From Candidatus Cloacimonetes bacterium HGW-Cloacimonetes-3 (lineage in GTDB: Bacteria > Cloacimonadota > Cloacimonadia > Cloacimonadales > Cloacimonadaceae), in NCBI GenBank assembly GCA_002840645.1, contig PHBO01000006.1, positions 62,001-126,000 on the forward strand: a DNA stretch of 64,000 nucleotides, given 5' to 3'. Numbering within the stretch: position 1 is the first letter of the stretch; each line of letters begins with the position of its first letter. The notes beneath the pieces were generated by a model that worked only from the letters and a program-made list of their open reading frames with translations, had not been told where the DNA came from and searched no databases. This document shows positions 17,188 to 27,295 of the stretch, one piece after another. The translations under genes were made by a program, and so were the position numbers.

Positions 17188-18738
17188 ATGAAAGAAAGTT
17201 TAAGTGGAGATTACGTGAGCAAGAACAAGCAAACAGCAATAGTTCCAATTAGAGAGCAAAACTACGCTGAGTGGTATCAGCAAGTGATAAAAGCTGCCGA
17301 TATGGCAGAGAACAGTGATGTGCGCGGTTGCATGGTTATTAAACCCTGGGGCTATGCAATTTGGGAAAACATCCAAAGAGCGTTGGACATCATGTTCCGT
17401 GAAACCGGGCATCGCAACGCCTATTTCCCCATCTTTATTCCTAAAAGCTATTTTGAAAAAGAAGCTGAACACGTGGAAGGCTTTGCTAAAGAGTGTGCAA
17501 TTGTTACCCACAGCAGGCTGGAACCCGATGGAGCCGGAGGACTTAAGGTTGCCGGTGAATTAACAGAGCCTTACATTGTCCGTCCTACCAGTGAAACTAT
17601 CATAGGTGCTTCCTTTGCAAAATGGGTATCATCCTATAGAGACCTGCCTTTGTTGATTAATCAATGGGCGAACATAGTCCGTTGGGAAATGCGCACCCGC
17701 TTGTTCCTGCGCACTGCAGAATTCCTGTGGCAGGAAGGGCATACCGTGCACGAAACCGAAGCTGAAGCTATGGAAGAAACCCGCAAAATGTTGGGTGTTT
17801 ATGCCACCTTTGCAAAAGAGTTTCTTGCGCTTCCCGTTATCCAGGGTGAAAAGACCGAATCCGAGAAATTCCCTGGTGCTGTTACTACATTTTGTATCGA
17901 AGCCATGATGCAGGATAAAAAAGCCCTGCAATCCGGTACATCACATTTCCTTGGGCAGAACTTTGCCAAATCTTCAGGGATAAGATACCAGAGCCGCAGC
18001 GGAGAATTTGAATATGCATGGACCACATCCTGGGGAGTATCCACTCGTTTAATAGGTGCGTTAATAATGGCTCACAGCGATGATAACGGTTTAGTTTTAC
18101 CCCCCAAAATTGCTCCATCACATGTGGTGATTATTCCTATCTATCGCAATGAAGAAGAACATGAACAAGTGATTACCTTTGCCAAAGAACTTGAAAAGCA
18201 ATTTAAGCAGCTTAGTTTCGAGGGTGTAAAGATATATACTGAGCTGGATGACAGAGACCTTACCTCCAGTGAGCGAAACTGGTACTGGATTAAGAAAGGG
18301 ATACCCGTAAGAATTGAGATTGGTCCCCGCGATATTGCCCAAAACACAGTGATGGTTGCCCGAAGGGACCAGGAACCCCGGGATAAAGAAGCAGTTGCGG
18401 TGGAGAATCTTGTTAGCTTTATCCCCACTGCATTATCAGCTATGCAAGAGGGTTACTACCAGCGGGCATTAGCATTCAGGGAAGAGAATACAGTTGAAAT
18501 TGATGACAAAGATCAGTTCTACAAATACTTCACACCAAAGAACAGCGGACAACCGGAGATTCATGGGGGCTTTGCCAATGCACATTGGTGCGGAAGCGAG
18601 GTTTGCGAGGAACAGATAAAAACCGATCTGAAAGTAAGCATTCGCTGTATCCCTTTCGAGAGCAAGGAAGAAGCGGGAAAGTGCATCTGTTGCGGCAAGG
18701 AATCCAGACGTAGAGTAATATTTGCCAAATCCTATTAA
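17188..18738 (+). CDS. proS: Prolyl-tRNA synthetase, archaeal/eukaryotic (short) type
   Basis: Charges tRNA-Pro. The 516-residue protein is of the form without the bacterial INS editing domain. Class II motif 2 (RWEMRTRLFLRTAEFLWQEG) and motif 3 (GALIMAHSDDNGLVLP) are clear, as are the proline-binding RPTSE and the GVSTR region. The C-terminal zinc-binding domain typical of type 3 enzymes is present: HWCG, then CICCGKES, ending in the conserved final Tyr (FAKSY). The start at 17188 has only a weak CGGA upstream; a GTG at 17215 is possible. tRNA-Pro(GGG) is encoded 30 kb away in this window. cinA follows within two bases. Confidence 0.94.
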   Translation: MKESLSGDYVSKNKQTAIVPIREQNYAEWYQQVIKAADMAENSDVRGCMVIKPWGYAIWENIQRALDIMFRETGHRNAYFPIFIPKSYFEKEAEHVEGFAKECAIVTHSRLEPDGAGGLKVAGELTEPYIVRPTSETIIGASFAKWVSSYRDLPLLINQWANIVRWEMRTRLFLRTAEFLWQEGHTVHETEAEAMEETRKMLGVYATFAKEFLALPVIQGEKTESEKFPGAVTTFCIEAMMQDKKALQSGTSHFLGQNFAKSSGIRYQSRSGEFEYAWTTSWGVSTRLIGALIMAHSDDNGLVLPPKIAPSHVVIIPIYRNEEEHEQVITFAKELEKQFKQLSFEGVKIYTELDDRDLTSSERNWYWIKKGIPVRIEIGPRDIAQNTVMVARRDQEPRDKEAVAVENLVSFIPTALSAMQEGYYQRALAFREENTVEIDDKDQFYKYFTPKNSGQPEIHGGFANAHWCGSEVCEEQIKTDLKVSIRCIPFESKEEAGKCICCGKESRRRVIFAKSY

Positions 18739-18739
18739 T

Positions 18740-19966
18740 ATGAAAGCTGCGATAATCAGCATTGGCAATGAACTGCTTCTGGGTAAGACCATAAATACAA
18801 ACATGGCTTACTTAGGATCAGAACTCGCCAGGCTTGGAGTCCCGGCAGAGTATGCAGTGACGATAAGAGATGATCCTGGAGCAATATCTAAGGCACTTGG
18901 CGAAGTATGGAATAAGTTTGATATTGTGATCACTACCGGCGGTTTGGGACCCACTGAAGATGACCTTACCAAGGCAGCAATAGCTGATTTCTATGGCAAA
19001 GAGTTGCATTTTGACGAGGAAGTATGGCAGCACGTGCAAAGTCTTTTTGCCAAGCGGAATATGCATACACCTGAATTAAACAGGTGTCAGGCAATGGTTC
19101 CGGACGGGTTTGTTCCTTTGAAAAATGAAAGGGGAACTGCTCCGGGGCTATATTACCGAGATGCAAATAAGCTGTTTTTTGCCTTGCAAGGTGTTCCTCT
19201 GGAAATGAGGTATATCTTTGAAAACCATATATTGCCGATAATTACTGATACTGTTCCTGATGTTAAACCCATAATACAGAAAACAGTCCATACACATGGT
19301 GTATCAGAATCCCGCCTGGCTGAGCTTTATAAGCTGGATGACTTACCGAGCGATGTATCCTTGGCTTGGTTACCCCAAACCGGCAGAGTGGATATGAGGT
19401 TCTATGGAACTGATGAGCAGCGCATTGAGGAAGCTATCTGCCTTGCCGGGGAGAAGATATCTGAGTACATTTGGAGCGTGGATGAAGAAACACCTGCGAG
19501 TGCATTACTGATAGCTTTACATAGCCGTGGCTACACCATTAGCTTAGCTGAATCATGTACAGGTGGATGGGTGAGTAAGCTTATTACAGATGTTCCCGGA
19601 GCTTCCGTTAGCTATAATGGAGGAGTGGTTACATACTCTAATGAACTTAAACACTCACTTATTGGGGTGCAGAGTAGCACGCTAATGGAAAATGGTGCAG
19701 TAAGCGAAGAATGTGCCCTTGAAATGGTATCGGGAATAAAAATATTGACAAAATCCAGCCATGCTATTTCGGTGACGGGGATAGCAGGACCTGATGGTGG
19801 GTCTGCCGAAAAAGTAGTAGGTACGGTGTATTTCGGCTTTAATGCCGAAGATCATTATTGGTCATCTAAACAAATCTTTACCGGAGATAGGGATTCTATA
19901 CGCCTAAAAGCTGCTGAATTTGCTATTCTCGAACTTCTCAAATCACTGCAAGGAAGGTGTACTTGA
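18740..19966 (+). CDS. cinA: CinA: nicotinamide-nucleotide amidohydrolase with molybdopterin-binding-like domain
   Basis: Pyridine-nucleotide salvage/repair enzyme of 408 residues. The N-terminal MoCF-like domain begins MKAAIISIGNELLLGKTINT and includes TTGGLGPTEDD. The C-terminal deamidase (PncC-like) domain contains SLAESCTGGWVSK, YNGGVVTYSN and VTGIAGPDGGS. The ATG at 18740 is chosen because it gives the universal N-terminus; the frame is open 18 bases further into proS. It starts two bases after the proS stop with no own Shine-Dalgarno, so coupling is likely. Its stop overlaps the purD start. Confidence 0.94.
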   Translation: MKAAIISIGNELLLGKTINTNMAYLGSELARLGVPAEYAVTIRDDPGAISKALGEVWNKFDIVITTGGLGPTEDDLTKAAIADFYGKELHFDEEVWQHVQSLFAKRNMHTPELNRCQAMVPDGFVPLKNERGTAPGLYYRDANKLFFALQGVPLEMRYIFENHILPIITDTVPDVKPIIQKTVHTHGVSESRLAELYKLDDLPSDVSLAWLPQTGRVDMRFYGTDEQRIEEAICLAGEKISEYIWSVDEETPASALLIALHSRGYTISLAESCTGGWVSKLITDVPGASVSYNGGVVTYSNELKHSLIGVQSSTLMENGAVSEECALEMVSGIKILTKSSHAISVTGIAGPDGGSAEKVVGTVYFGFNAEDHYWSSKQIFTGDRDSIRLKAAEFAILELLKSLQGRCT

Positions 19967-21228
19967 CAGTATTAATCATAGGAAGTGGCGGACGAGAACA
20001 TGCTTTAGCCGAGAGCTTTGCTCGATGCGGTGCTATAAGCAAGGTAATTGTAGCACCCGGAAATGCCGGGATTGCTCTACAGTATCCTTGCGTACCGCTT
20101 AACAGCCTTCCTGAGATTAGAGAATATTGCTTGGAAAAAGACATCGGAATGGTGTTCATCGGTTCTGAACAACCAATTGCTGACGGGCTATCAGACTATT
20201 TACGAGAAGCCGGTTTGAATGTAATCGCTCCCAGCCGTCATGCCGCACAACTTGAATCCAGTAAGATATTTGCTAAAGAGCTTATGCACAAATGGAATAT
20301 CCCAACTGCCAAATACAGAGTATTGACCCACGAAGATCAATCTGAACAATACTTAAGTGAATTTAACTTTCCTGTGGTAGTAAAAGCAGATGGCTTGGCT
20401 GCCGGAAAGGGTGTATATATATGCAAATCAAGAAAGGAAGCAGAAGAAGCTATTCGAAGCTTGTTCAGCTCTTTTACTAACAAACCAAATGATTTACAAA
20501 GAACTGATAGGGGCGTAGTCTTAGAAGAATTCTTAAGTGGCTGGGAAGTGTCTTTATTTGCCATTAGCGATGGATTGAATTTTGCGAGCACCGTGTTTGC
20601 TCAGGATCATAAACAAGCATTTGATAATGATCTTGGTCCGAACACGGGAGGAATGGGTGCTTATGCACCGGTTCCCGAAGCTGAGGTATATCGTAAACAA
20701 ATAGAAGAGGAGATAATTACTCCCACTCTTGCAGCAATGAGAGATATTGGATACCCTTATGAGGGAATCCTCTATTGTGGGCTTATGATCACCACTGAAG
20801 GCCCCAAAGTAATAGAATTTAACTGCCGTTTTGGCGATCCTGAAGCAGAAGTATTGCTACCATTGCTTGATAACGATTTGCTTGATATCTGCCAGGCTAT
20901 CCTAAATAGAAAAGTATATAAACTGAATCTGAAATTTAAACAAGCTACTGCTCTTGGCGTAGTTTTGGCTTCCATAGGTTACCCGGGAGACTTTGAGAAA
21001 GGGATAACAATTTCCCAACCAATGCCTATTCCGTCGAGAACATACTTCTCGGGGGTAGCAGAGGGTAGCTCTGGGCTGGTAACCTCGGGTGGAAGGGTGA
21101 TGTGTGTTGTCGGAGTGGGAGATGATCTTGCTGCTGCAAGAAAACAAGCTTACCGCAGAATTGACGACATAAACTACGAAACAAAATACTGCCGATCTGA
21201 CATTGGCTTACGTAAAAACTGCCTCTAA
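19963..21228 (+). CDS. purD: Phosphoribosylamine-glycine ligase (GAR synthetase)
   Basis: Second step of purine synthesis: joins glycine to phosphoribosylamine with ATP. The 421-residue protein starts MTVLIIGSGGREHALAES, the standard purD N-terminus. It has the ATP-grasp body with VKADGLAAGKGVYI, LGPNTGGMGAYAP and EFNCRFGDPEAEVLLPLL. The start is unusual: a TTG at 19963 (TTGA overlap with the cinA stop), placed 5 bases after AGGAAGG. A GTG at 19957 would sit directly on that ribosome site and is less likely. It is the third gene of proS-cinA-purD. Confidence 0.94.
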   Translation: MTVLIIGSGGREHALAESFARCGAISKVIVAPGNAGIALQYPCVPLNSLPEIREYCLEKDIGMVFIGSEQPIADGLSDYLREAGLNVIAPSRHAAQLESSKIFAKELMHKWNIPTAKYRVLTHEDQSEQYLSEFNFPVVVKADGLAAGKGVYICKSRKEAEEAIRSLFSSFTNKPNDLQRTDRGVVLEEFLSGWEVSLFAISDGLNFASTVFAQDHKQAFDNDLGPNTGGMGAYAPVPEAEVYRKQIEEEIITPTLAAMRDIGYPYEGILYCGLMITTEGPKVIEFNCRFGDPEAEVLLPLLDNDLLDICQAILNRKVYKLNLKFKQATALGVVLASIGYPGDFEKGITISQPMPIPSRTYFSGVAEGSSGLVTSGGRVMCVVGVGDDLAAARKQAYRRIDDINYETKYCRSDIGLRKNCL

Positions 21229-21248
21229 TATAGTGGAGATATTATAAT

Positions 21249-24200
21249 ATGCGAACTTATCTGATATATCTGATCGTGATAATGCCCGTGCTTTTGTGCG
21301 CTGCCCCCATACAGCTTATACATGAAACTCAGGATGCTTTGGAGATAAAATTCACTCTTCCTGAATACTCTATAGACGAAGTGAAGCAAAATGCCAATAT
21401 CTGGCATAAGATAAGTTGCCCTGATGGTACTGTTAGTGGGGAAGAATCTTTCCCAGAACTGGTGGTGTTTTCCACTCCCATAGCTGTGCCCGTTGATGGA
21501 AATTATACGGTAATCGTTGAATCCAGCGAGAGTAAAACATTCAGGGGGATATATTTACAGCCCTCTTACACAATGACTCTTGAAGGTGATGAGCCAGTTT
21601 ACACCAGAGCTATGGATTTCAGGGCTTATAATAGTAATGAGCTATATCCTGTTCAATTAGCTGAAAAAGGGGTGGAGGCATTTGTAGGAAATAGAAAGTT
21701 CATCCCTCTTATTATCAAACCCTTTCAATACAGAGCAAAAAGCAGAGAACTGCTGGTTCATAGCCAGATAACAATCAGGATTCTGATTAATGGCACAAAA
21801 AACCCATCCAGGAATTGGCAGATACAGAGCAATCCTCTTGATACGGCTGGAACTGCGTTTTACTTAAACGAAGCAAGCTCAAAAGCATGGAGATTGGAAA
21901 AACAAATTGATAGAAACTATCAGTCGCCCAAAAATGGTTCTGGTGGTGTCAACGAAATACAGTTAATAGTTGATACAGAGGGAATCTACAAGGTAAACTA
22001 TCAGTACTTGATGAATCTCATTACTCAGATGGCAGATTCTTTGCAGATAGTAATGGACTGGACGCCAGCATCAGTGGACCCAAGATATCTGGAGTTGAGT
22101 GACGAAAATGGTCAGGTTCCAATTCACTTTGTGGGCGAGAATGATGGAAGCTTTGATGCAGCAGATTATTTCGAATTCTTCGGTGATAAGCACTATGGCG
22201 ATCGCGGTTATATGGATGATTTCACTGCTGAGAATGTTTATACTTTAAAACGGATTGACAGGTATGGAGCACGGATGGTGGTTGAGAATGGAGGATTAAT
22301 AGTATCAAACGTTCCACAATCTTCTATCCCGGATTCATATCAAGAGACGGTGCATTTCGAAAAGCAGCTTGTAAGCGACAAACTTGGAAACGGATGGACA
22401 CAAGACAATAACTTTTTTAAAGAAGACATTTGGTTTTGGAAAAAGATTAAAGCCCCTAATTTGGAAATTGTACCGGTAGAGTTGCAGTACCCAATTGATT
22501 CTAATATAAAAAAAGCTTCTGCGAGAGTGTCTTTGATGGGTTTAACATATTATCCAGGATCATTGGGTGCCAATCAGTATGACCACGAGGCTTCTGTGCG
22601 ATTAAACCAAGCAATGATAAATACCCACTCTTGGAAGTATCAGAATGAGAAAATATTCAATAACCAAGAAGATATTCCAAACACCTTCTTACGGCATGGT
22701 ACGAATAACTTCTATATCAGCTTATCCGGAAACACTATTATGGGAAGCAATGAACAAGTGATGCTGGATTATGCTGAGATTACCTACTGGCGTGAATATA
22801 GGACAGATAATGACTACATCAAGTTTACAAAACCAAGCAGCAGTACTAACAATTTAATGCAATTCGAGCTAAAGGGTTTTAGCTCACCAAACGTATCTGT
22901 GTATAAGATTGGATCCAGTGTTTTTAACAATATGCAGATAGAGCCATTCAACATTGAAGGGGTTGCTCCCTGGACAGTTACTCTTCAAGATAGTGTTGCT
23001 TCTACATCAGTTAGATATTTTGCAGTAACTGAGGATTTGAAAAAACCACCTAAATCAGCCAGATTAAATATACCCAGTGATCTGAAGAATCCCATCAACA
23101 ACGGCGATGTTATAATGATCACTGCAAGACAATTCATGGATGCAGAAGGCACATTGCAGTTAGTAGCAAATTGGGAAAACAAGGGATACACAACCAAGAT
23201 AGTTGATGTGCAGGATATCTATGATGAATTCAATGCGGGTATAGTCGGAGCTGAACCAATCAAAGACTTTATTCGTTATGCTTATAACAATTGGAGTGAA
23301 CCACAAGTAAGCCATGTTATGCTATTGGGTGAGGGAGTTGAAGATACTCGTGATGAAAGCCCTTCCCGCATTTATAATGTGATCCCGGCAAAGAAACTCT
23401 GGACATTTCAGGTAGGGGCTATTGCCAGTGATAATTGGTATGCTTGTATAGTTGGGACTGATCCATTACCTGATGTTTCGATTGCCAGAATTGGGGTTTG
23501 GACTAACCAGCAGATATTAGATTATGCAGCAAAAGCCACATCGTATCATAACAATCCGCAGACTTCAAAACTTTGGAACAGCCACGTTACTTTAACAGCA
23601 GGGGGTAAAATATCCGATCCCGATGATGTTTTTGCCCAGCAATCTGAGCTTATACGTAGGAAGTCAATCCCTGAAGAGTACCGTGTCTCAAGAGTATATA
23701 CAAATACTCAAACAGTTAGTACAGATTACTTTGGTGGTTCCTCGCGTCTCAAAGAAGCATTTAACAGCGGAACAAAATATCTGCAGTTCATGGGCCATGG
23801 TGGCGGGAGAGTGTGGGCAGATTATAACCTGTTTGGGTTCAATGATGTAGCCTCTTTAAATAACACAGTATATCCTATTGTTGTTTCGCTTGCTTGTTAT
23901 GCATCTGCTTTCGACACTAATGGTATGGCATCTATTAGCGAAGCTTTTGTTCTGCAGCCGGGTAAAGGAGCAATTGGTACAGCCGGTTTTTCCGGTTTGG
24001 GTTATCTGGTTCAGGATGTTGATTGGGGTTTAGCGTACACTGATGCGTTGTTCAAACGTGATTTTGCAACAGTGGGAGAAGCTTGGGTGTTCACGCTGGC
24101 AAAGTTTTTTGCAGTAACAGTATCCAAACAAGCACAGTATGCAATGACTAATGGCGCAGTATATTTGGGAGACCCCCTAATTAGTATGCGTAAGCCGATA

Positions 24201-26261
24201 AAGGACATACCTGTGCAAGCAGCTAATCATGTTTTAGCACCAGGTGAAACGCTTCGGGTAAATGCGAGCTTCCCTTTAGATGTTAACTTTGCAAGGCTTT
24301 ACATAACAAAAGAAAACGAAACTACGGTAAATATCCCTTTTGATAGAACGGTGATTAACGGAAACTACAGTGCAGAATGGACAAACTCGAGCAGTACAGC
24401 GACTAATTATACCCGCAAGATTTATGTAGCTGGTTATTCTCCCACGAATGAATACATTGGGCGATCATTATTTAGCGTTGGCAAACCAAGTGTTATGCAT
24501 CTTGCCATGTCACCATCTGAGCCCACATGGAGAGATTCAGTTTCGTTTAGTGCTAAGGTGTTTAGTTCGGATAGAGTTTCAAGCCTAACCTGCAGAGTAA
24601 GAATCGATAGTACATGGGTTACGATACCTATGCAAAAATCAGTTTCCGACAGCACTGTATTTATCAGTTCCGGCAAGTATCCAAACAAGAGAACGAACAA
24701 AGAAATCTTCTATAAATACATGTTAACTACTCCAACAGGTTACGCTGAATCCTATCTACGCAGTTATGTAGTAAGAGGTCCTGAACTGGTTTTAAGAGAT
24801 ATTAGGTTGGAGCAGGTAGGGCAAAACCTTCAGATCAAAGTGTTGGGGGCAAATGTTGGGAACAGCAATTCTATTGCAACTGAGTTGAGCCTTTACTATG
24901 GGGCACCCTCTACACCATTTAGCTCTTTAAGCTTTTTTTCAAAGCAACCATACTTAGCACTTGAAGTGGGCCAAGAAAGGTGGGAAACTATTCTCCTTAC
25001 CGGCATCCAAAATGCTAACTTTAAGTTTCAGGCAAGAGTTGATAGCAGCAATGTAAATCAGGAATGGAGCCCTTATGACACGTTTATAAACGACCCTACG
25101 AATTATATAGATCTCGAAACGTCTTTAAACTACTTTAACGTTGGGGTTACAGGGGCTTTGTTAAGCAGTATTGATAGCAATCTAAGCTGTTTAGTACCGG
25201 CTGGATTGGTGCCTTCGGGTAGTTCATTCTTTACTATTAACGCTTTATCACCCCGTGGTTACTTAAATCAGCCTGATGTTAAACCCATATTATATAGAGC
25301 TGTGGAGAGCATAACCGCGAATCAGAACTCTGTGCCATACGAGATTACTTCATTAAACAGCGAGTTAACAGATTCACAGGGAGCTTTCATAAATGGAAAA
25401 AAAATTCAGTTAACCTTCTTTTACCATCCTACAGACACCGCCACTCAATCTCAAGAAAACGGTAATAAATACAAGATTTACCGCTATAATTCTGAGTTTA
25501 CCAAGTGGGTTTTACAGGGTGGGTTTATTGACACAACTGCTAACACTGTTACACTTGAAGTAAATCGACCGGGGATATATGCACTATTCCTCAATTCAGA
25601 TTCCAAAGTCCCGACTATAGATGTGAATGTTCAAGATCAGGAATTTACAGTTGGCGGGTACATAGCGGGTAATGGTGTAATCTCCTTACTATTGTCGGAT
25701 GATAACGGTATTAATATAATAGACGATTCTATCACGCTATCCATGAATGGAGTTGTGGTACCTGAAGCAGATTATGTGATATCAGTGAATCAGGAAAATA
25801 TCAACAGAATACCAATCAAGTATCAGATATCACTGGGTAAGGGCGATCATGAATTGAAAGTTGATTGCAGAGACCTGAATGGAAACTACAATACACGAGA
25901 TATTCAATTCCGGGTAAATGACCAATTTGATGTAACAAACATCGCTAACTACCCAAACCCTGTTTTGGGACGAGCGGTAGATGCAAAAAACGATGGAAGA
26001 ACCCGTTTTACTTACGTTTTAACAGATGGTGCCGATGAAGTTACCATCAAAGTTTATACCGTTAGCGGCAGGCTTGTAAAAACGTTCTCGAACCTACCAG
26101 TTGGTGTTGGTTACCATGAATACCCACGCACACTTTATGGTTGGGACTGTAAGGACGACTTAGGATATAGTTTGGCAAATGGTATCTATTTCTACAGACT
26201 TGTTGCCCGTCAGGGAAACAAGAAAATAGAGAAAATGCAAAAAATGGCTATACTGAAGTAG
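21249..26261 (+). CDS. Giant C25-family (gingipain/PorU-like) cysteine peptidase with type IX-like sorting domain
   Basis: Exported protein of 1670 residues: signal peptide MRTYLIYLIVIMPVLLCAA, a long beta-rich prodomain-like region, the C25 peptidase domain (about 620-970), beta-sandwich repeats and a terminal sorting domain (NYPNPVLG, IKVYTVSGRLVKTF, GIYFYRLVA). The catalytic dyad is visible: His850 in FMGHGGG and Cys883 in VSLACYASAFD, a 33-residue spacing. The same spacing separates the two residues in gingipain RgpB. A PorV-like gene lies 10 bases downstream. PorU, the sortase of type IX secretion, is a C25 protein commonly encoded next to porV. It could therefore be the sortase, though 1670 residues is long for PorU; a secreted protease is the alternative. 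Confidence 0.88.
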   Translation: MRTYLIYLIVIMPVLLCAAPIQLIHETQDALEIKFTLPEYSIDEVKQNANIWHKISCPDGTVSGEESFPELVVFSTPIAVPVDGNYTVIVESSESKTFRGIYLQPSYTMTLEGDEPVYTRAMDFRAYNSNELYPVQLAEKGVEAFVGNRKFIPLIIKPFQYRAKSRELLVHSQITIRILINGTKNPSRNWQIQSNPLDTAGTAFYLNEASSKAWRLEKQIDRNYQSPKNGSGGVNEIQLIVDTEGIYKVNYQYLMNLITQMADSLQIVMDWTPASVDPRYLELSDENGQVPIHFVGENDGSFDAADYFEFFGDKHYGDRGYMDDFTAENVYTLKRIDRYGARMVVENGGLIVSNVPQSSIPDSYQETVHFEKQLVSDKLGNGWTQDNNFFKEDIWFWKKIKAPNLEIVPVELQYPIDSNIKKASARVSLMGLTYYPGSLGANQYDHEASVRLNQAMINTHSWKYQNEKIFNNQEDIPNTFLRHGTNNFYISLSGNTIMGSNEQVMLDYAEITYWREYRTDNDYIKFTKPSSSTNNLMQFELKGFSSPNVSVYKIGSSVFNNMQIEPFNIEGVAPWTVTLQDSVASTSVRYFAVTEDLKKPPKSARLNIPSDLKNPINNGDVIMITARQFMDAEGTLQLVANWENKGYTTKIVDVQDIYDEFNAGIVGAEPIKDFIRYAYNNWSEPQVSHVMLLGEGVEDTRDESPSRIYNVIPAKKLWTFQVGAIASDNWYACIVGTDPLPDVSIARIGVWTNQQILDYAAKATSYHNNPQTSKLWNSHVTLTAGGKISDPDDVFAQQSELIRRKSIPEEYRVSRVYTNTQTVSTDYFGGSSRLKEAFNSGTKYLQFMGHGGGRVWADYNLFGFNDVASLNNTVYPIVVSLACYASAFDTNGMASISEAFVLQPGKGAIGTAGFSGLGYLVQDVDWGLAYTDALFKRDFATVGEAWVFTLAKFFAVTVSKQAQYAMTNGAVYLGDPLISMRKPIKDIPVQAANHVLAPGETLRVNASFPLDVNFARLYITKENETTVNIPFDRTVINGNYSAEWTNSSSTATNYTRKIYVAGYSPTNEYIGRSLFSVGKPSVMHLAMSPSEPTWRDSVSFSAKVFSSDRVSSLTCRVRIDSTWVTIPMQKSVSDSTVFISSGKYPNKRTNKEIFYKYMLTTPTGYAESYLRSYVVRGPELVLRDIRLEQVGQNLQIKVLGANVGNSNSIATELSLYYGAPSTPFSSLSFFSKQPYLALEVGQERWETILLTGIQNANFKFQARVDSSNVNQEWSPYDTFINDPTNYIDLETSLNYFNVGVTGALLSSIDSNLSCLVPAGLVPSGSSFFTINALSPRGYLNQPDVKPILYRAVESITANQNSVPYEITSLNSELTDSQGAFINGKKIQLTFFYHPTDTATQSQENGNKYKIYRYNSEFTKWVLQGGFIDTTANTVTLEVNRPGIYALFLNSDSKVPTIDVNVQDQEFTVGGYIAGNGVISLLLSDDNGINIIDDSITLSMNGVVVPEADYVISVNQENINRIPIKYQISLGKGDHELKVDCRDLNGNYNTRDIQFRVNDQFDVTNIANYPNPVLGRAVDAKNDGRTRFTYVLTDGADEVTIKVYTVSGRLVKTFSNLPVGVGYHEYPRTLYGWDCKDDLGYSLANGIYFYRLVARQGNKKIEKMQKMAILK

Positions 26262-26271
26262 GGGTATTATA

Positions 26272-27282
26272 ATGAAAAAGTATATAATCACTGTGCTAAT
26301 TGGGATCATATGTTGCATACCGCTTGTTGCAGGACGCTACGCAGGCGACTTTATGATGATAGGTGCAGGTGTTAGAGCTCTTGGAATGGGAGGGGCTTTT
26401 GTTGCTCTTGCGGACGACGGCTCTGCTATGTATTGGAATTCTGCAGGGCTAAGCCATATACGCAATTCTGAGGTTTCTGCCATGCATGCATTTCTTTACA
26501 AGGGGCTTGCCTCATACGATCTTGTTACTTATATTCAGCCACTACCAAACCAAGTATCGATCGGCTTTAACATAACCCGCTTATCTGTTAGTGATATCCC
26601 TGTTTTTAGTGAAGAATACCTTGTGGGGACAAACGTAGATCAGAGGATTAACAATAGTATCTATCACTTGCCCGGGATTCCGGATAGTAAGTTTGACGCC
26701 AGGGATGATCTATACCAGTTCTCTTTTGCAAAAAACATACACTATGATGCAAACATGGGATGGCTTTTCTTTGAAGTTCCCTTTGATTTCAGCTTTGGTG
26801 GAACAATAAAGCTTATCAAAAGATCTATATGGGATAGCATGGGCAATGGAACAGGGCTGGACTTTGGCTTCAAGGCAAAGACGGATTTAGCCGTTATTTT
26901 TGATCAAGAGCAATTCGGTGATCTTCATTTTGGAGTTAACTTTCAGGATATAGCAGGGACTGACATTGCTTGGAATACCGTTAGTGATATGAAGGACGAA
27001 GTTCTTTTCAACACGAAGCTTGGAGTGGCTTTGGTACAACCAATACCTCCACTTAAATCCACAGTTAGTCTCGCTTATGACTATGATTATGTTTATAATG
27101 GCACTAAGCATTATGGCATAGACTGGAATTACAATGACAAGGGAAATCTTAGAGCCGGTTACTACGATAAAAACTATAGTTGTGGAGCAACAGTGAAGCT
27201 ATATGGAGTTATGTTGGATTATGCGTTGATAACCAATCCCATCGGTCTTACAAATCGATTGGGCTTGCGAATACAATTTTAG
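26272..27282 (+). CDS. porV: PorV/PorQ-type outer-membrane protein (UPF0164)
   Basis: Outer-membrane barrel of the FadL-like UPF0164 family, 336 residues. A signal peptide (MKKYIITVLIGIICCIPLVA) is followed by the family hallmark GAGVRALGMGGAFVALADDG and YWNSAGLS. The chain then continues as beta strands up to the final NRLGLRIQF. In Bacteroidota type IX secretion, PorV carries sorting-domain cargo to the PorU sortase. The gene sits 10 bases after the C25 peptidase, the same order as porU-porV. The PorV/PorQ family call is firm; distinguishing PorV from PorQ is inferred from the neighbourhood. Confidence 0.85.
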   Translation: MKKYIITVLIGIICCIPLVAGRYAGDFMMIGAGVRALGMGGAFVALADDGSAMYWNSAGLSHIRNSEVSAMHAFLYKGLASYDLVTYIQPLPNQVSIGFNITRLSVSDIPVFSEEYLVGTNVDQRINNSIYHLPGIPDSKFDARDDLYQFSFAKNIHYDANMGWLFFEVPFDFSFGGTIKLIKRSIWDSMGNGTGLDFGFKAKTDLAVIFDQEQFGDLHFGVNFQDIAGTDIAWNTVSDMKDEVLFNTKLGVALVQPIPPLKSTVSLAYDYDYVYNGTKHYGIDWNYNDKGNLRAGYYDKNYSCGATVKLYGVMLDYALITNPIGLTNRLGLRIQF

Positions 27283-27295
27283 AGGAGCTAAGTTT

